DNA of 60,000 nt, taken from positions 25,720,303-25,780,302 of the forward strand of contig NC_087069.1 of assembly GCF_963678635.1 (NCBI RefSeq), in the 5' to 3' direction. The translations under genes and the position numbers were made by a program. Under the pieces are notes generated by a model that worked only from the letters and a program-made list of their open reading frames with translations, was not told the origin of the DNA and made no database searches. Below, in pieces: positions 1 through 8,876 of this stretch (positions within the stretch are counted from its first letter, which is position 1; each line of letters opens with the position of its first letter). Source of the DNA: Symsagittifera roscoffensis (Eukaryota; Xenacoelomorpha; Acoela; Convolutidae).

Positions 1-1
1 A

Positions 2-1689
2 AACGGGGCTCTCTCAGGGAGTGACTTGGCGAATGAGCCTGGATTGGGAAGTTCTAGGACTTACCAACCAGGTGAGATGCCAATGCCCTCCAAGCCCAAA
101 CATGGGCTGACGAGAATGCATCGGGAGATGAACAGCGAGGCGACCTCGTCTGGTTCACCACTGAGAGCAGCTGTGCCACCAAAAAGGGCGAAAGTAGCAC
201 AGAAGGTTCAGACGAACCAAACCATGCAAGATCTGGATGAGATGAACGATGAGCTGAAAAGTACAAAGAAGGAGCTGGACGAAATGACCAGAAGCATGCT
301 CCAGATGGAGGAAGATCGGGACATGTGGAGAAAGTTGTTTGAAGACTGCAACAAAAAGCAGGGTCAAGAGATTGAGCGCTTAAGGCAGGAATACAAAGAG
401 CGATCGGAGCAGATGGCGTTGACAACGGCCGTGGAGAAAGTGATACCTGCAAGGGATATTCCTCGTGGGCAGTCCTCGATGGAGCTCTTGACGCCTAGAG
501 AAATGAGTCAAACAACGGAGACACGACCTCCAGTAGAGACAAATCGAGTAACGATCCCGGATCCTAGTGACACCTTGGGTGACCCCGTCGTAGAACAGAC
601 AGTGAGGAAACTGATAGAGACAACGGGACGACTGGTCGCTAACAAGAATGCGCCAGGTTCCGGGGTGACTGCACCCTATGGAACGATTGTCGATACGGGC
701 AGAGTACAACTCTCCCAGACAGTAATCAGACAAGGGATGAGTAACGTGACACCACTCATGGGGAACTCGAGAATCCCAGAGAGGAAAGTAAGGAAGATGC
801 CAGCGAAGAAAGTGTCTCGTGTAATAGACGTGCAGAAGAATAATCAATTGAAGTATAATTTCACGGGAGTTCCGGAGACAGATCCGAGAGCCTGCTTCAA
901 TCGAGCTACCTGGAGCCCGGCTGTGAACCTGCAGCAACCACCACTCGGGACATCTCACCTGATATTGGGAGACAGCTTAGTCAGAGTGCTGTCGAATTTG
1001 AGGACCTCATGGATCACCACGGTGATGGCCTTTGGAGGCGCGACGATTGCCCAGTTATATCGGATGGTGGAACTGATGAATCCAGGGAAGAATCCCAATG
1101 TGATGATCTTAGTTGGGACGAATGACATCTACAGAGGTTCAGACGAGCAGGAAGCACTATGGGAGTCAATGATGGTGTGTTTGTTTACTACCCTCTGGCA
1201 GAAATTCAATTGCGCGGTACTGACCGTTTGCACTGTGCCAATGAATACGAGAAGCCTGACAGCCTCAGGAAGAAGGCACAACGAGGGAGTCGTAAGATGG
1301 AACAACATCTTGAGGACCTAGCAAGTCGAAATGCCGGAAGAATGATCCTCATGGACATCGAACATGAGTTGAGAGCCATGGATCAGGCCAGACTGACCAC
1401 GGATGGCATCCACTTCGGCAGTATTGAAGGACAAGCTTGGTTGAATCGAGTCTTCCAAGAGCGGTTGGACGAGCTGGAAGCAGAACTCTTTGACACAGGA
1501 GTGCTGAAGGAAGAGGGAACGGTGAGTGATACGGTGATCACCACCTTTGTGCCTCCTAACCTGGAAACACGCTTGGGTACGGTCCCAGCCGTCACAAATT
1601 ACCGGCAACAAAGCTCCGGTGAACCAGGTCGAAGAACAGACGTACAAGATCGGTATGGAGAAGCACCGATGAGGACAAAGCAGAGATGA
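2..1689 (+). pseudogene. SGNH/GDSL-hydrolase region of the accessory polyprotein, frameshifted
   Basis: The frame is open from the window edge; the Met at 26 is not the true start, because copy 2 shows about 100 more N-terminal residues. Order of regions: basic, Ser/Pro-rich N-terminus; a Glu/Lys-rich coiled coil (about 230-430); a linker; then an SGNH hydrolase fold. Block I is L-G-D-S-L with Ser at 974-976, block II is F-G-G-A-T (about 1032-1046), block III is V-G-T-N-D with Asn at 1121-1123, and block V is D-G-I-H with Asp at 1402-1404 and His at 1411-1413. All catalytic positions of an esterase are therefore kept. A 1-nt deletion near 1316 moves block V to the next frame; copy 2 reads through there. 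No signal peptide or membrane segment is seen. CR1/L2-type LINE ORF1 proteins carry esterases too, but this one follows gag-pol of an LTR element. The substrate is unknown. Confidence 0.75.
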
Positions 1690-1699
1690 CAAAGCAGAG

Positions 1700-3910
1700 A
1701 TGAGGAAGGCCAAGATTATGGTAGTAGCGAATTCAGAGTTCGTGTACACTTCCAAGTCTTTGTTTTGGCCGGACGTCATAATGTTGGCAGCGGTCGACCT
1801 GGACCTACTGCAATCAGTATCTTTGGCTATAGGGGTACAAAGGCAGACGGACATGAATCCAATTACGATTGTGTTTGCTGGCATCAATGACCATCTACAC
1901 AGTAGAGGTTATCTGAGCAGACTCAGAGATCCTACAACAGCAGAAAACGCAGTATGGCCAGCGATAAAAGACATCGTTGAGTCGATGGGTGAAGTGGTGG
2001 ATGCAACGAAGGAGGGGTCATTCAGTAAAGTGGCATTGAGAGTAGAATTCGCGTTGTCTCTGGGATATACACATCTCCCGGATGGACTGAAATTCGTGTA
2101 TGCAATTATGGCCTTGCTCTCGGAAGGAAAATATGATGTGATCATATCAGCCCCGAATCGCCTGATAGAAATGGAGAACCTGAGGCCACTTAAGGCTGAA
2201 CTGCCTGCAGTATGGTCAGATATCTCAAACGCGATGAGAGGATTCAAGGACCACGCGCTACACATGTTAGTGTTGGACGAAGTGCTGGGGTTGGAACTGT
2301 CCAATTTCAGTCGACAACTCAAACTGAAACCGGGAATAGACGACGACCATCGAGTGATCGCGGCAATGTCCAACGACTTATGGTTCCGAGCAATGGAAGT
2401 GGCAGGTGAAGACACAAGAAGGAAAAATTCATTGGAGACAAGAGCTCATCTGGAGGCGATGATTCTGAGAACCAAACCGGAAGCCAACCAGTGGCTACAC
2501 CTGAACCCTAGAGTAGCGGCATTGGGTGCAGATGCTTTTGAGCAAGGCCCCGTGATGATCACGAAGATGCATGCCTACTTGTTGAAGGAGGTGAACCTGG
2601 CGGAAAATGCCGGAGAAAAGACTGCTGAGTTTGTAAACAGAATGTGTCAGATTACTCTGGAAACCTTCTGGACCCAGGAAATGAAAGGACAGGAGGGCTT
2701 TGAAAGGACAGACAGCATGCTAGAAGGGTTGGGAGCCGGATGGACCGCGTCCTTCTTGGCAAAAGTCTATCCGAAAGTCTCGCACTATTTGATAAAGGAA
2801 TTCCTCCAAGCAGTGGTGAGAGTATCGATAGTGGAATTAATAGCCTTATTCGTGACATTCGGAGCGGAGAGTTTCGTGAAAGGACCGGCGATGCTGCTCA
2901 CCGATGGAATTCAGAACCTGCGGCTAGATGGACTTCTGACATTGATCGCAATTACCCACGGAAACTTGGGAGGACTAATAGAACTGGCACGTTGTCCAGA
3001 GCAGACGAAAGAGAGAGTGAGGAACTTGGATATGAAGAAATCCACGGACTCGTGGAACAAGATAAGAGACCTGAGACACACTCTTATCCAGTATCTCTTA
3101 CAACAAAATCGCTTTGGAACGGGAGAAGACGAGACGATTGAAAGAGAGGAAGATGTTAGACGACATGTTGGAGGCATGCCACTGTTAACTGATCTGAGCT
3201 TGGCTATGAGAACCGATCCCTTGGCGCTGATCAGAGGAGTCACGGAGTTCGTGACAGTGATCTATGGACCAGCAGTCACGTTTGCGTTCCCTGACGTTAA
3301 AGTGGAAGCATATAGGAGGTCGGTGCTGCACCTGAACCTCATATCGGCAGTGGACGGTAGTACACTGAACTGGTGTGAGCAGCACACATTGCGGGAGCTC
3401 ATGAGTGAAAATCTATTATTTGCGAAAACATCGGAGCCAGAGATGACAGTCATCAATTTTGACGATCACTTCCGTGACCGCATGGGAGAAGTAGAAAGAG
3501 GACACATCGAGGTGTTTCCAAGGCTTTGGAATCTGAGGCCCTATGATAAAACGAATGGTGAGATAACCAGAGTGCCTCGTCTCACTGCAGCATATCACAA
3601 AGTGAGAGAAGAGACGAAGGACTGGGGCGATTACAAGAAGCTGCCGGAGGCAATCCCTGAATTTCCTCTGATAAGAAGGATGTTGCTCGGAGCAGTCTCC
3701 GTGGTACAGACTCCTAGATTGGGAGCATTCGAAGCCAATGAAAGGAGAGTAGGGAATTTCGTGGGAACGATGGATCCATACTTTGTAGGGAGAAATGCCG
3801 CCGTGTTACAGTACACACGATTCGCATACACGGATCAAGCGACGAGAAGGCGAATAAGCAACGCCGCGACTCCCAAGCCTGGAAGATTTGATGAGGAATG
3901 GAAGGAATAA
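1700..3910 (+). CDS. Accessory polyprotein segment B (736 codons)
   Basis: Unrecognised family. The first 80 residues look like a second, degenerate SGNH-type unit: a strand with S-x-x-F, then a P-I-T-I-V-F-A-G-I-N-D block resembling block III (V-G-T-N-D) of the upstream domain; no GDSL serine or D-x-x-H is evident. The rest is mostly helical with hydrophobic stretches near 2820-2960, too polar to call as membrane spans. The segment is cut off by TAA 3908-3910 where copy 2 has Leu. The Met at 1700 is unlikely to be a native start: it lies just right of a rearrangement junction, and in copy 2 the frame continues upstream of the equivalent residue. Confidence 0.6.
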   Translation: MRKAKIMVVANSEFVYTSKSLFWPDVIMLAAVDLDLLQSVSLAIGVQRQTDMNPITIVFAGINDHLHSRGYLSRLRDPTTAENAVWPAIKDIVESMGEVVDATKEGSFSKVALRVEFALSLGYTHLPDGLKFVYAIMALLSEGKYDVIISAPNRLIEMENLRPLKAELPAVWSDISNAMRGFKDHALHMLVLDEVLGLELSNFSRQLKLKPGIDDDHRVIAAMSNDLWFRAMEVAGEDTRRKNSLETRAHLEAMILRTKPEANQWLHLNPRVAALGADAFEQGPVMITKMHAYLLKEVNLAENAGEKTAEFVNRMCQITLETFWTQEMKGQEGFERTDSMLEGLGAGWTASFLAKVYPKVSHYLIKEFLQAVVRVSIVELIALFVTFGAESFVKGPAMLLTDGIQNLRLDGLLTLIAITHGNLGGLIELARCPEQTKERVRNLDMKKSTDSWNKIRDLRHTLIQYLLQQNRFGTGEDETIEREEDVRRHVGGMPLLTDLSLAMRTDPLALIRGVTEFVTVIYGPAVTFAFPDVKVEAYRRSVLHLNLISAVDGSTLNWCEQHTLRELMSENLLFAKTSEPEMTVINFDDHFRDRMGEVERGHIEVFPRLWNLRPYDKTNGEITRVPRLTAAYHKVREETKDWGDYKKLPEAIPEFPLIRRMLLGAVSVVQTPRLGAFEANERRVGNFVGTMDPYFVGRNAAVLQYTRFAYTDQATRRRISNAATPKPGRFDEEWKE

Positions 3911-5512
3911 GGCTTAGCTTCGATGAGGATGAGAGGCAGGACCGAATTGCCTGAAGCCTCATTAATCCTGACCAGTGTGAAAAAAGAGATGAAAGTGGGA
4001 GGAATATTGCAGACAAGAACTTTCCTAGCACCCTTCGGCTGCGAAGAAATCAAAGTGGTCCATGGAGAAGAGGAAGATAAATCGGCCGGTACACTGCTCA
4101 TACCGAGATTCCAGGAAGAAGCCGACAATGACGAACAAGGACCATCGAGCCCGAACAAAGATAAATCTGAAGGAAATGACGGACAGAGTGGAAGCCGTCA
4201 AACCAAAGAACCCATGCAACAAGATCAAGCTGGTGGGGAAGACGACAGGGCATCGACAGGAGGAACATCCAGCCTGGATTTCAATATCTTCAGTGATCTT
4301 GAGAACAATGCAGATACATTAGAAACGACTGAGCCAGCGGATGAAGGCATCTCGACACTGGAGCCTCCGTCAGCCTTTATGGAAATGAAACGGAATTTGC
4401 CGGAGAGCAGCTCTCCTGGCAATTCAAGAAATAACGACCAGAGAATCCTCATGGAATCACCTCGGAGGAGAAGAATAGAGGCCTCAGCCAGAGTACCTTT
4501 CTTGGGAACGCTGCCCAAAGAAGAATGGGAAGTACATCACCGAGACCACGAGAGTAGGACGGGATGCAAGCTGGACAGAGTGGCGTTTATGGAAGAAATC
4601 TGGACCGTGGTTCAAAGCTATGGGACCCAGTCTATTCTAAAAACGGGTCTCAACCAACCCTTGATGAGAGAAGTGCTTGACAAGCTTGATGAGTGTGAGG
4701 GGAGACTGAGTGAGTTGTTGATCGACTCAGCCACTGATGAGAGTGAAGCGAATTCTCCCATCAAGATGACACCACAGGACGATGAAGGAGAGGTGGTGTA
4801 TCTGTCAAGAACCAGGAGAGGGACGATGCGATCAAAAATGGTGATTGATAAAATCAATGCGTTGAAAATGAAGTTAGGCAGCAGAGTGATGCCGAAGAGA
4901 GTTGGAAAGACGAAGGTGGATTCAGAAATATCGATGAAAGCTGGTAACTCAGCGAAAAGGAAACGAGTTGAGGAGGTCATGGATTTGGGGCAAGGTGATT
5001 ATCAATTGTCTGGCACAGATAGAATATTAACTGATATAGTGATGGTGCCACCCATTCTCATGGCGGGGATAAAGTCAACCGGTTATAAATCCAAAAAGAG
5101 TGACCGCACTCTGACTGGAGCAACCTTAGAAATGGAAATACTCAGCCAATGTGGAGAGAGCAGAATGAAAGACTTCAAGCCATCTCCCATGAATCATGGA
5201 AAGGGAAGTGTCGCAGGACAACTAACACCAGTGGAATACAACTTACTGACAGTGTCGGAGACGGTGTCGATAGATGAACCCACCGGTGGATACATGGAGA
5301 TGTTGGAATACCGAAACTCGGCTAGAGGGTATGTAATGGCCATGGAAGATGAAAAAGCCATGGAGGGTTATCTGGAAATGATGTTGCAAGGCACCACCCT
5401 CAAGCAGAAGGCGTATGGAACTTTGGCGTCGTCTGACATACAGGCGGAAACGATCGAGCAGTTGGTGAGCCTTCCATGGAAAGCAGTAGTGTTGAGGTAT
5501 TTCGAAGAGTAA
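3911..5512 (+). CDS. Accessory polyprotein segment C (about 530 codons)
   Basis: Same frame as B. The first 150 codons after the first Met (3923) are acidic and low-complexity (Glu, Asp and Ser rich), suggesting a disordered linker. A conserved, charged second half follows, ending in W-K-A-V-V-L-R-Y-F-E-E just before TAA 5510-5512, which is Glu in copy 2. Copy 2 aligns along its whole length at 16900-18713 on the minus strand. No known domain was recognised. Protein-level constraint is suggested because the ordered blocks match better between copies than the acidic linker does. Confidence 0.55.
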   Translation, partial: GLASMRMRGRTELPEASLILTSVKKEMKVGGILQTRTFLAPFGCEEIKVVHGEEEDKSAGTLLIPRFQEEADNDEQGPSSPNKDKSEGNDGQSGSRQTKEPMQQDQAGGEDDRASTGGTSSLDFNIFSDLENNADTLETTEPADEGISTLEPPSAFMEMKRNLPESSSPGNSRNNDQRILMESPRRRRIEASARVPFLGTLPKEEWEVHHRDHESRTGCKLDRVAFMEEIWTVVQSYGTQSILKTGLNQPLMREVLDKLDECEGRLSELLIDSATDESEANSPIKMTPQDDEGEVVYLSRTRRGTMRSKMVIDKINALKMKLGSRVMPKRVGKTKVDSEISMKAGNSAKRKRVEEVMDLGQGDYQLSGTDRILTDIVMVPPILMAGIKSTGYKSKKSDRTLTGATLEMEILSQCGESRMKDFKPSPMNHGKGSVAGQLTPVEYNLLTVSETVSIDEPTGGYMEMLEYRNSARGYVMAMEDEKAMEGYLEMMLQGTTLKQKAYGTLASSDIQAETIEQLVSLPWKAVVLRYFEE

Positions 5513-7054
5513 ATGAGGACTATGCCAAGGATACATGCTCTCGTGGCAGTACCTTACGTAAGAACAGAGTTACAACTCAGGTTCGCCTGGTGCATGATGG
5601 GACTGACTCGCGAAGAATATGACTCAGAAGAAAGGAAGAGATCAAAAGAGGAAAAGGTTTTTCTTATGACGAACCTGAGGGATCTGATAGTCCAGGAGGG
5701 AGCAGCAGTAGCGTGTGCGAAGCGGAGAGACGCTCTCTGTTTCATTCGATTCCTGATAGAGCAGATTTCAGTACCTGCATTGAACACTTGTGTTAAAATA
5801 ATGAGGGAAGGCGATGAGCGAACAAAAGCCTTATTCTTGCTAGCACTGCTGGATATGCAGCAAAGTAAACCGATGAGGGTGAACATGAAAGAACCTGAGG
5901 AGTTGGAACCCATGAAAAAGATAGACGAAATCAGGAGATTCTCAAACAAGGAGCTGAGACTCACTAAAGAATCTATGGGAGCATTGCCGAAATCCAGTGA
6001 ATACTGTGGACCGATCAAGAAGAAATCGTATGGCTACGTATCCGGGATCATAGGGATCGCGTACAATCCTTTCCTGAGTGAGGACATACGCGATTGCTTC
6101 TTCGATTATGAGCAGGCGGTGTTGCTAAGATTCTGGACGTCCAGAATTGTAACGATTAAGAGCGTTAACAATCCACAGGCCAAATTGGGACTGGTCTTGG
6201 AAGAAGAGGTGACTGCACCTTCAGTACCAAAATCCGACAAAAGAGTGGAGTTTGGGTTGGGATTCTCAGATGAATTACTGAGAACGAGCTTGATGACAGT
6301 GTGGGAATTGATGAGGCCATCATGGTGTCCTAGTCCCAACGCTGACTCAATATTACGGGCGACGCAAGACGTACAGAGGGAACTGAATGCAGACTGTAAC
6401 CTGCGTGACCTCAACATCATATATAATGTGATGATAACAGCCTCTAAGAGCAACGGAGAAGATAAGGTGGAGTTGCCTGGCTGGGGACCAGAAGACTGGG
6501 TCAAACCTGGTAGCTGTCTGGCGGAAGTCTGTGGACTGGAGGGTCACGTTTGTGGAGGTCTGGACTGTGTGAGGACCCTGGAGAAACAATACAAGCAATT
6601 AACGGTATTGTTTGGAAATGTAGTGATGAAAGCTAGAACAGAAACGGAACTGATAGCAGATTGCCATGGAGGAACCGATGTGAATCTAGTGACTGCACTA
6701 GGATTCTACAGCATGTTTGGTTCTTTAGAGTCACTATTGAATCTGGAACAGAAACATGAGGTGGTCACAGCCATCAGTGTAGAAGTATTCCCAGGAGTTC
6801 TGCAGACTGAACAGAAATACATAAGGAAATGGAGGGAAGCAATCGAGACAGAAATGAACATCAGACACAGTGAGACTTATTGTAGACCATCAGGAGCACG
6901 ATATTTGGTGGGTTCAACGTTGGCTCCAATGTGCAAGAGCAGATACCCTGTACATTTCGTGGCTGTGGACGTGAAGAGTACAAGAACGATCGTGGATCAA
7001 GCCTTCTCAATGCCAAAGTGTGTGAGATTGGCGAGAATGTCTGAAAAGTCTTAA
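5513..7054 (+). CDS. Accessory polyprotein segment D (513 codons)
   Basis: Continues C without a gap, so the Met at 5513 is a codon inside the former polyprotein. It is mixed alpha-helical with scattered Cys, including a cluster near 6510-6570 (C-L-A-E-V-C-G-L-E-G-H-V-C-G-G-L-D-C) that could bind metal. No family was recognised. It ends at TAA 7052-7054, where copy 2 has Tyr and continues into E. The corresponding copy 2 fragments lie at 15809-17290 on the minus strand. Whether it is catalytic or structural cannot be told. Confidence 0.55.
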   Translation: MRTMPRIHALVAVPYVRTELQLRFAWCMMGLTREEYDSEERKRSKEEKVFLMTNLRDLIVQEGAAVACAKRRDALCFIRFLIEQISVPALNTCVKIMREGDERTKALFLLALLDMQQSKPMRVNMKEPEELEPMKKIDEIRRFSNKELRLTKESMGALPKSSEYCGPIKKKSYGYVSGIIGIAYNPFLSEDIRDCFFDYEQAVLLRFWTSRIVTIKSVNNPQAKLGLVLEEEVTAPSVPKSDKRVEFGLGFSDELLRTSLMTVWELMRPSWCPSPNADSILRATQDVQRELNADCNLRDLNIIYNVMITASKSNGEDKVELPGWGPEDWVKPGSCLAEVCGLEGHVCGGLDCVRTLEKQYKQLTVLFGNVVMKARTETELIADCHGGTDVNLVTALGFYSMFGSLESLLNLEQKHEVVTAISVEVFPGVLQTEQKYIRKWREAIETEMNIRHSETYCRPSGARYLVGSTLAPMCKSRYPVHFVAVDVKSTRTIVDQAFSMPKCVRLARMSEKS

Positions 7055-7381
7055 GAGTTACTATGTAAGATGTTCTCAGCAGTTCCAGAGAGAACCAAAG
7101 AAGAATTGGAGTCAATACTAGGAAAGAAGTTCATGGGATATGTGAGTGGGAACTTCAGTGACTTTGAGAGACAGAAACAGAGAGGATCAACTGTCACAGA
7201 TTACAATGCAGTAGATGAGAATGATGAAGTCCACCGAGTGATGATGGAAGTGGAACCATTGCTGGAAGCTTCGGGAAAACGTAATTGGAGGAGCATCATG
7301 TTGACGCATGACGAGTTTCCTTGCCACTGCATGCTGCAGACCTGGTGGTATCCCAAGCGTAGTAATCTGATGTTGATCTGA
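7055..7381 (+). CDS. Accessory polyprotein segment E (about 108 codons)
   Basis: Short stretch in the same frame between TAA 7052 and TGA 7379, with its first Met at 7070. Copy 2 carries the first 60 residues (15620-15778, minus) and is then deleted. It has the conserved motif V-L-G-K-K-F-M-G-Y followed by a charged tail and a Cys/His pair (C-H-C) near 7323-7331. No family was recognised. The TGA cannot be tested against copy 2; a Trp codon before mutation is a guess. Confidence 0.45.
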   Translation, partial: ELLCKMFSAVPERTKEELESILGKKFMGYVSGNFSDFERQKQRGSTVTDYNAVDENDEVHRVMMEVEPLLEASGKRNWRSIMLTHDEFPCHCMLQTWWYPKRSNLMLI

Positions 7382-8068
7382 GACTCTGGAGAACTCCTCT
7401 CCATGGGTTTACCAGATTCATCACAGCCCGTAATGATAGTGATAGTGGGAGTTATGATGGCGATACGATGGCTGGAAGCTCATGTGAGAGAAAATAACAG
7501 ACAGGAGGCACCGACGAGAGAACAGTTGCGGAAATTAGATTGTCTAAAAGATTTAGATCTTTTTGAGACAATGTGCAAAGTTCTAAACATTCCGATGGAA
7601 GTGAAGAAGATATGGGCAAGAAAACGATTGATGCCATGGTTCAGAGCTAACATGACTGTATGGTTGTACGAGTATGCGAAAAAGCATATGTCGAAGCACG
7701 GCAGGGTGTACAGTGAATATCAGCTGGACATTGGAGCAGGAGCTTTCAAGCGAGCTCTCGTGACTCATCGGAATGCAGTGACCACCGCTGTGAAAAGAAT
7801 TTCCAGGACGAGTGAACGTAGTGGAAAGGAGAAGGCAGATATGCTGAAAGAAGATTTGGAGAGAAACGTGACGTTGTGTCTCCACAACAGCTTCTGCAGG
7901 AACAGAGAATCTAACGTGGATCCCCTACCTTGTTGTAAACAGAGGTTGGAAGAGCAGAAGTGTTGGAGGACGGCTTCCAGCAGCGTCAGGATAGCTAACG
8001 ACGTGTTACAAGATACAGAAACTGAGAGTGCAGAGTCAGTATCACAGGAGGAAGAAATGGAACATTGA
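7382..8068 (+). CDS. Accessory polyprotein C-terminal segment F (about 228 codons)
   Basis: Last segment of the polyprotein, in the same frame, ending in a natural-looking TGA at 8066-8068 followed by non-coding 3' UTR. It begins with a short hydrophobic run (V-M-I-V-I-V-G-V-M-M, about 7430-7460), then basic helical sequence, a Cys-rich patch (C-L-H-N-S-F-C ... P-C-C-K ... K-C-W, about 7878-7965), and a Ser/Glu-rich acidic tail. The Cys patch might bind zinc. The whole segment is absent from copy 2 because of a deletion, so it exists only in copy 1. Confidence 0.5.
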   Translation, partial: DSGELLSMGLPDSSQPVMIVIVGVMMAIRWLEAHVRENNRQEAPTREQLRKLDCLKDLDLFETMCKVLNIPMEVKKIWARKRLMPWFRANMTVWLYEYAKKHMSKHGRVYSEYQLDIGAGAFKRALVTHRNAVTTAVKRISRTSERSGKEKADMLKEDLERNVTLCLHNSFCRNRESNVDPLPCCKQRLEEQKCWRTASSSVRIANDVLQDTETESAESVSQEEEMEH

Positions 8069-8573
8069 CGGATGACCGAAAAACAAGATGAAATTAGAAG
8101 AATTTAGAAGTTTTAGAACTTCTAAACGACGAAAAAAGAAGAAAACAAAGGAGTGATGAAGAAAAGTTAAAACTCAGAATTGTTTATGTGTGTGAAAAAC
8201 TCAAGTGAGAAACCAAGCAACCAATTTGTAACTGAAAACTGAAACATTTAGTTGAGTTTTGAAATTGTTGCATTTATAAATTTGCATTTTGATTTTAGTT
8301 GAAGTGGCTTTAGAGACACTCACTTACTATTTATTTAGAAAGGCTTAAGTGAAGGAATATATTTAAATATTCCAGCCTGCATGACTGTATTTAATCAGCT
8401 AGGAGAACTGATCACTTTGTGGTGACATGGAAGGCTTGAGTAATCTCTCGAAGAGGGAGATTGTTTCATTGTTCTTTCTAACCACAGAGTTTCTTAGTTT
8501 TAGTATTCAGGACAATAACAAGCAAGATTTCCGAAAGGAAAAGCGTAGTAGGATAATTTTAGCTTGTTGGTTG

Positions 8574-8588
8574 GCAGGACTGTCCTGC
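8574..8588 (+). other. Hairpin GCAGGA-CTG-TCCTGC
   Basis: Perfect 6-bp stem with a CTG loop, conserved in copy 2 (about 15140-15154). The same core GGACTGTCC recurs with different self-complementary flanks at 8858-8870 and 23746-23762. Confidence 0.6.
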
Positions 8589-8857
8589 AAGCCAACACCT
8601 TTTAAATCTAAGAGAAAAGTTTTAATCGGGACACATTGACATTGGAAGTCAGAAAATATGTTTTATCTTAAGTCATATCCTCAATGTGCAGATTAATGAG
8701 AGAATTTGAAGGCTATAGTGATGTAGTATGATGCCATTTATATTCTGCGGTGAGTCGATGTGACGTAGATAAAGGTAATTTCGTGCATTTTGTAAATTCT
8801 GTTCGATGACACTGTGACCATTTTTGCGAATATTGCGTGATTCAATGAGGACATTGA

Positions 8858-8870
8858 CCGGACTGTCCGG
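8858..8870 (+). other. Hairpin CCGGA-CTG-TCCGG before the 3' LTR
   Basis: Perfect 5-bp stem and CTG loop, 6 bases upstream of the LTR start. The copy 2 equivalent (about 14858-14872) keeps the outer CCGG pairs but has a changed core. Confidence 0.5.
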
Positions 8871-8876
8871 GGATCA

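Larger units (their letters stand above)
1700..8068 (+). pseudogene. Accessory polyprotein, one about 2,120-codon frame with four stops
   Basis: Five open stretches (B to F) lie in exactly the same frame and are separated only by single stop codons: TAA 3908-3910, TAA 5510-5512, TAA 7052-7054 and TGA 7379-7381. In copy 2 the first three positions are sense codons (Leu, Glu and Tyr), so B-C-D-E was one protein and the stops are later mutations. Copy 2 is deleted across the fourth. No frameshift occurs over 6.4 kb, so the inactivation looks recent or point-mutational. The frame also joins the SGNH region upstream, since in copy 2 the junction region is in the same frame as B. I recognise no known family for most of it. 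It sits downstream of integrase, where errantiviruses carry env, but has no signal peptide or terminal anchor. Confidence 0.75.
8069..8876 (+). other. 3' UTR of giant element copy 1
   Basis: Non-coding, AT-rich sequence between the polyprotein stop and the 3' LTR, matched in inverted orientation by 14853-15560 of copy 2. It contains two short perfect hairpins with the same core (8574-8588 and 8858-8870). No clear polypurine tract is seen directly before the LTR; the last bases are a mixed C/G run ending GGGGATCA. Confidence 0.7.

Noticed and set aside
2212-2409. Short overlapping ORFs inside segments B-D and opposite-strand ORFs over 1-8068
   Set aside because: Shadows of the long polyprotein frame; none is conserved against copy 2 in its own frame.
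3908-7381. Programmed readthrough of the four stops in the polyprotein
   Set aside because: The first three are sense codons in copy 2, so simple nonsense mutation explains them.
26-8068. A bacterial-style operon of six tandem plus-strand genes
   Set aside because: B-F share one frame, copy 2 reads through the separating stops, and the region is the 3' half of an LTR element in a eukaryotic repeat landscape.
1700-8068. Envelope glycoprotein in the env position
   Set aside because: No signal peptide, furin-like site or terminal membrane anchor was seen; the content is SGNH-like plus soluble-looking regions.
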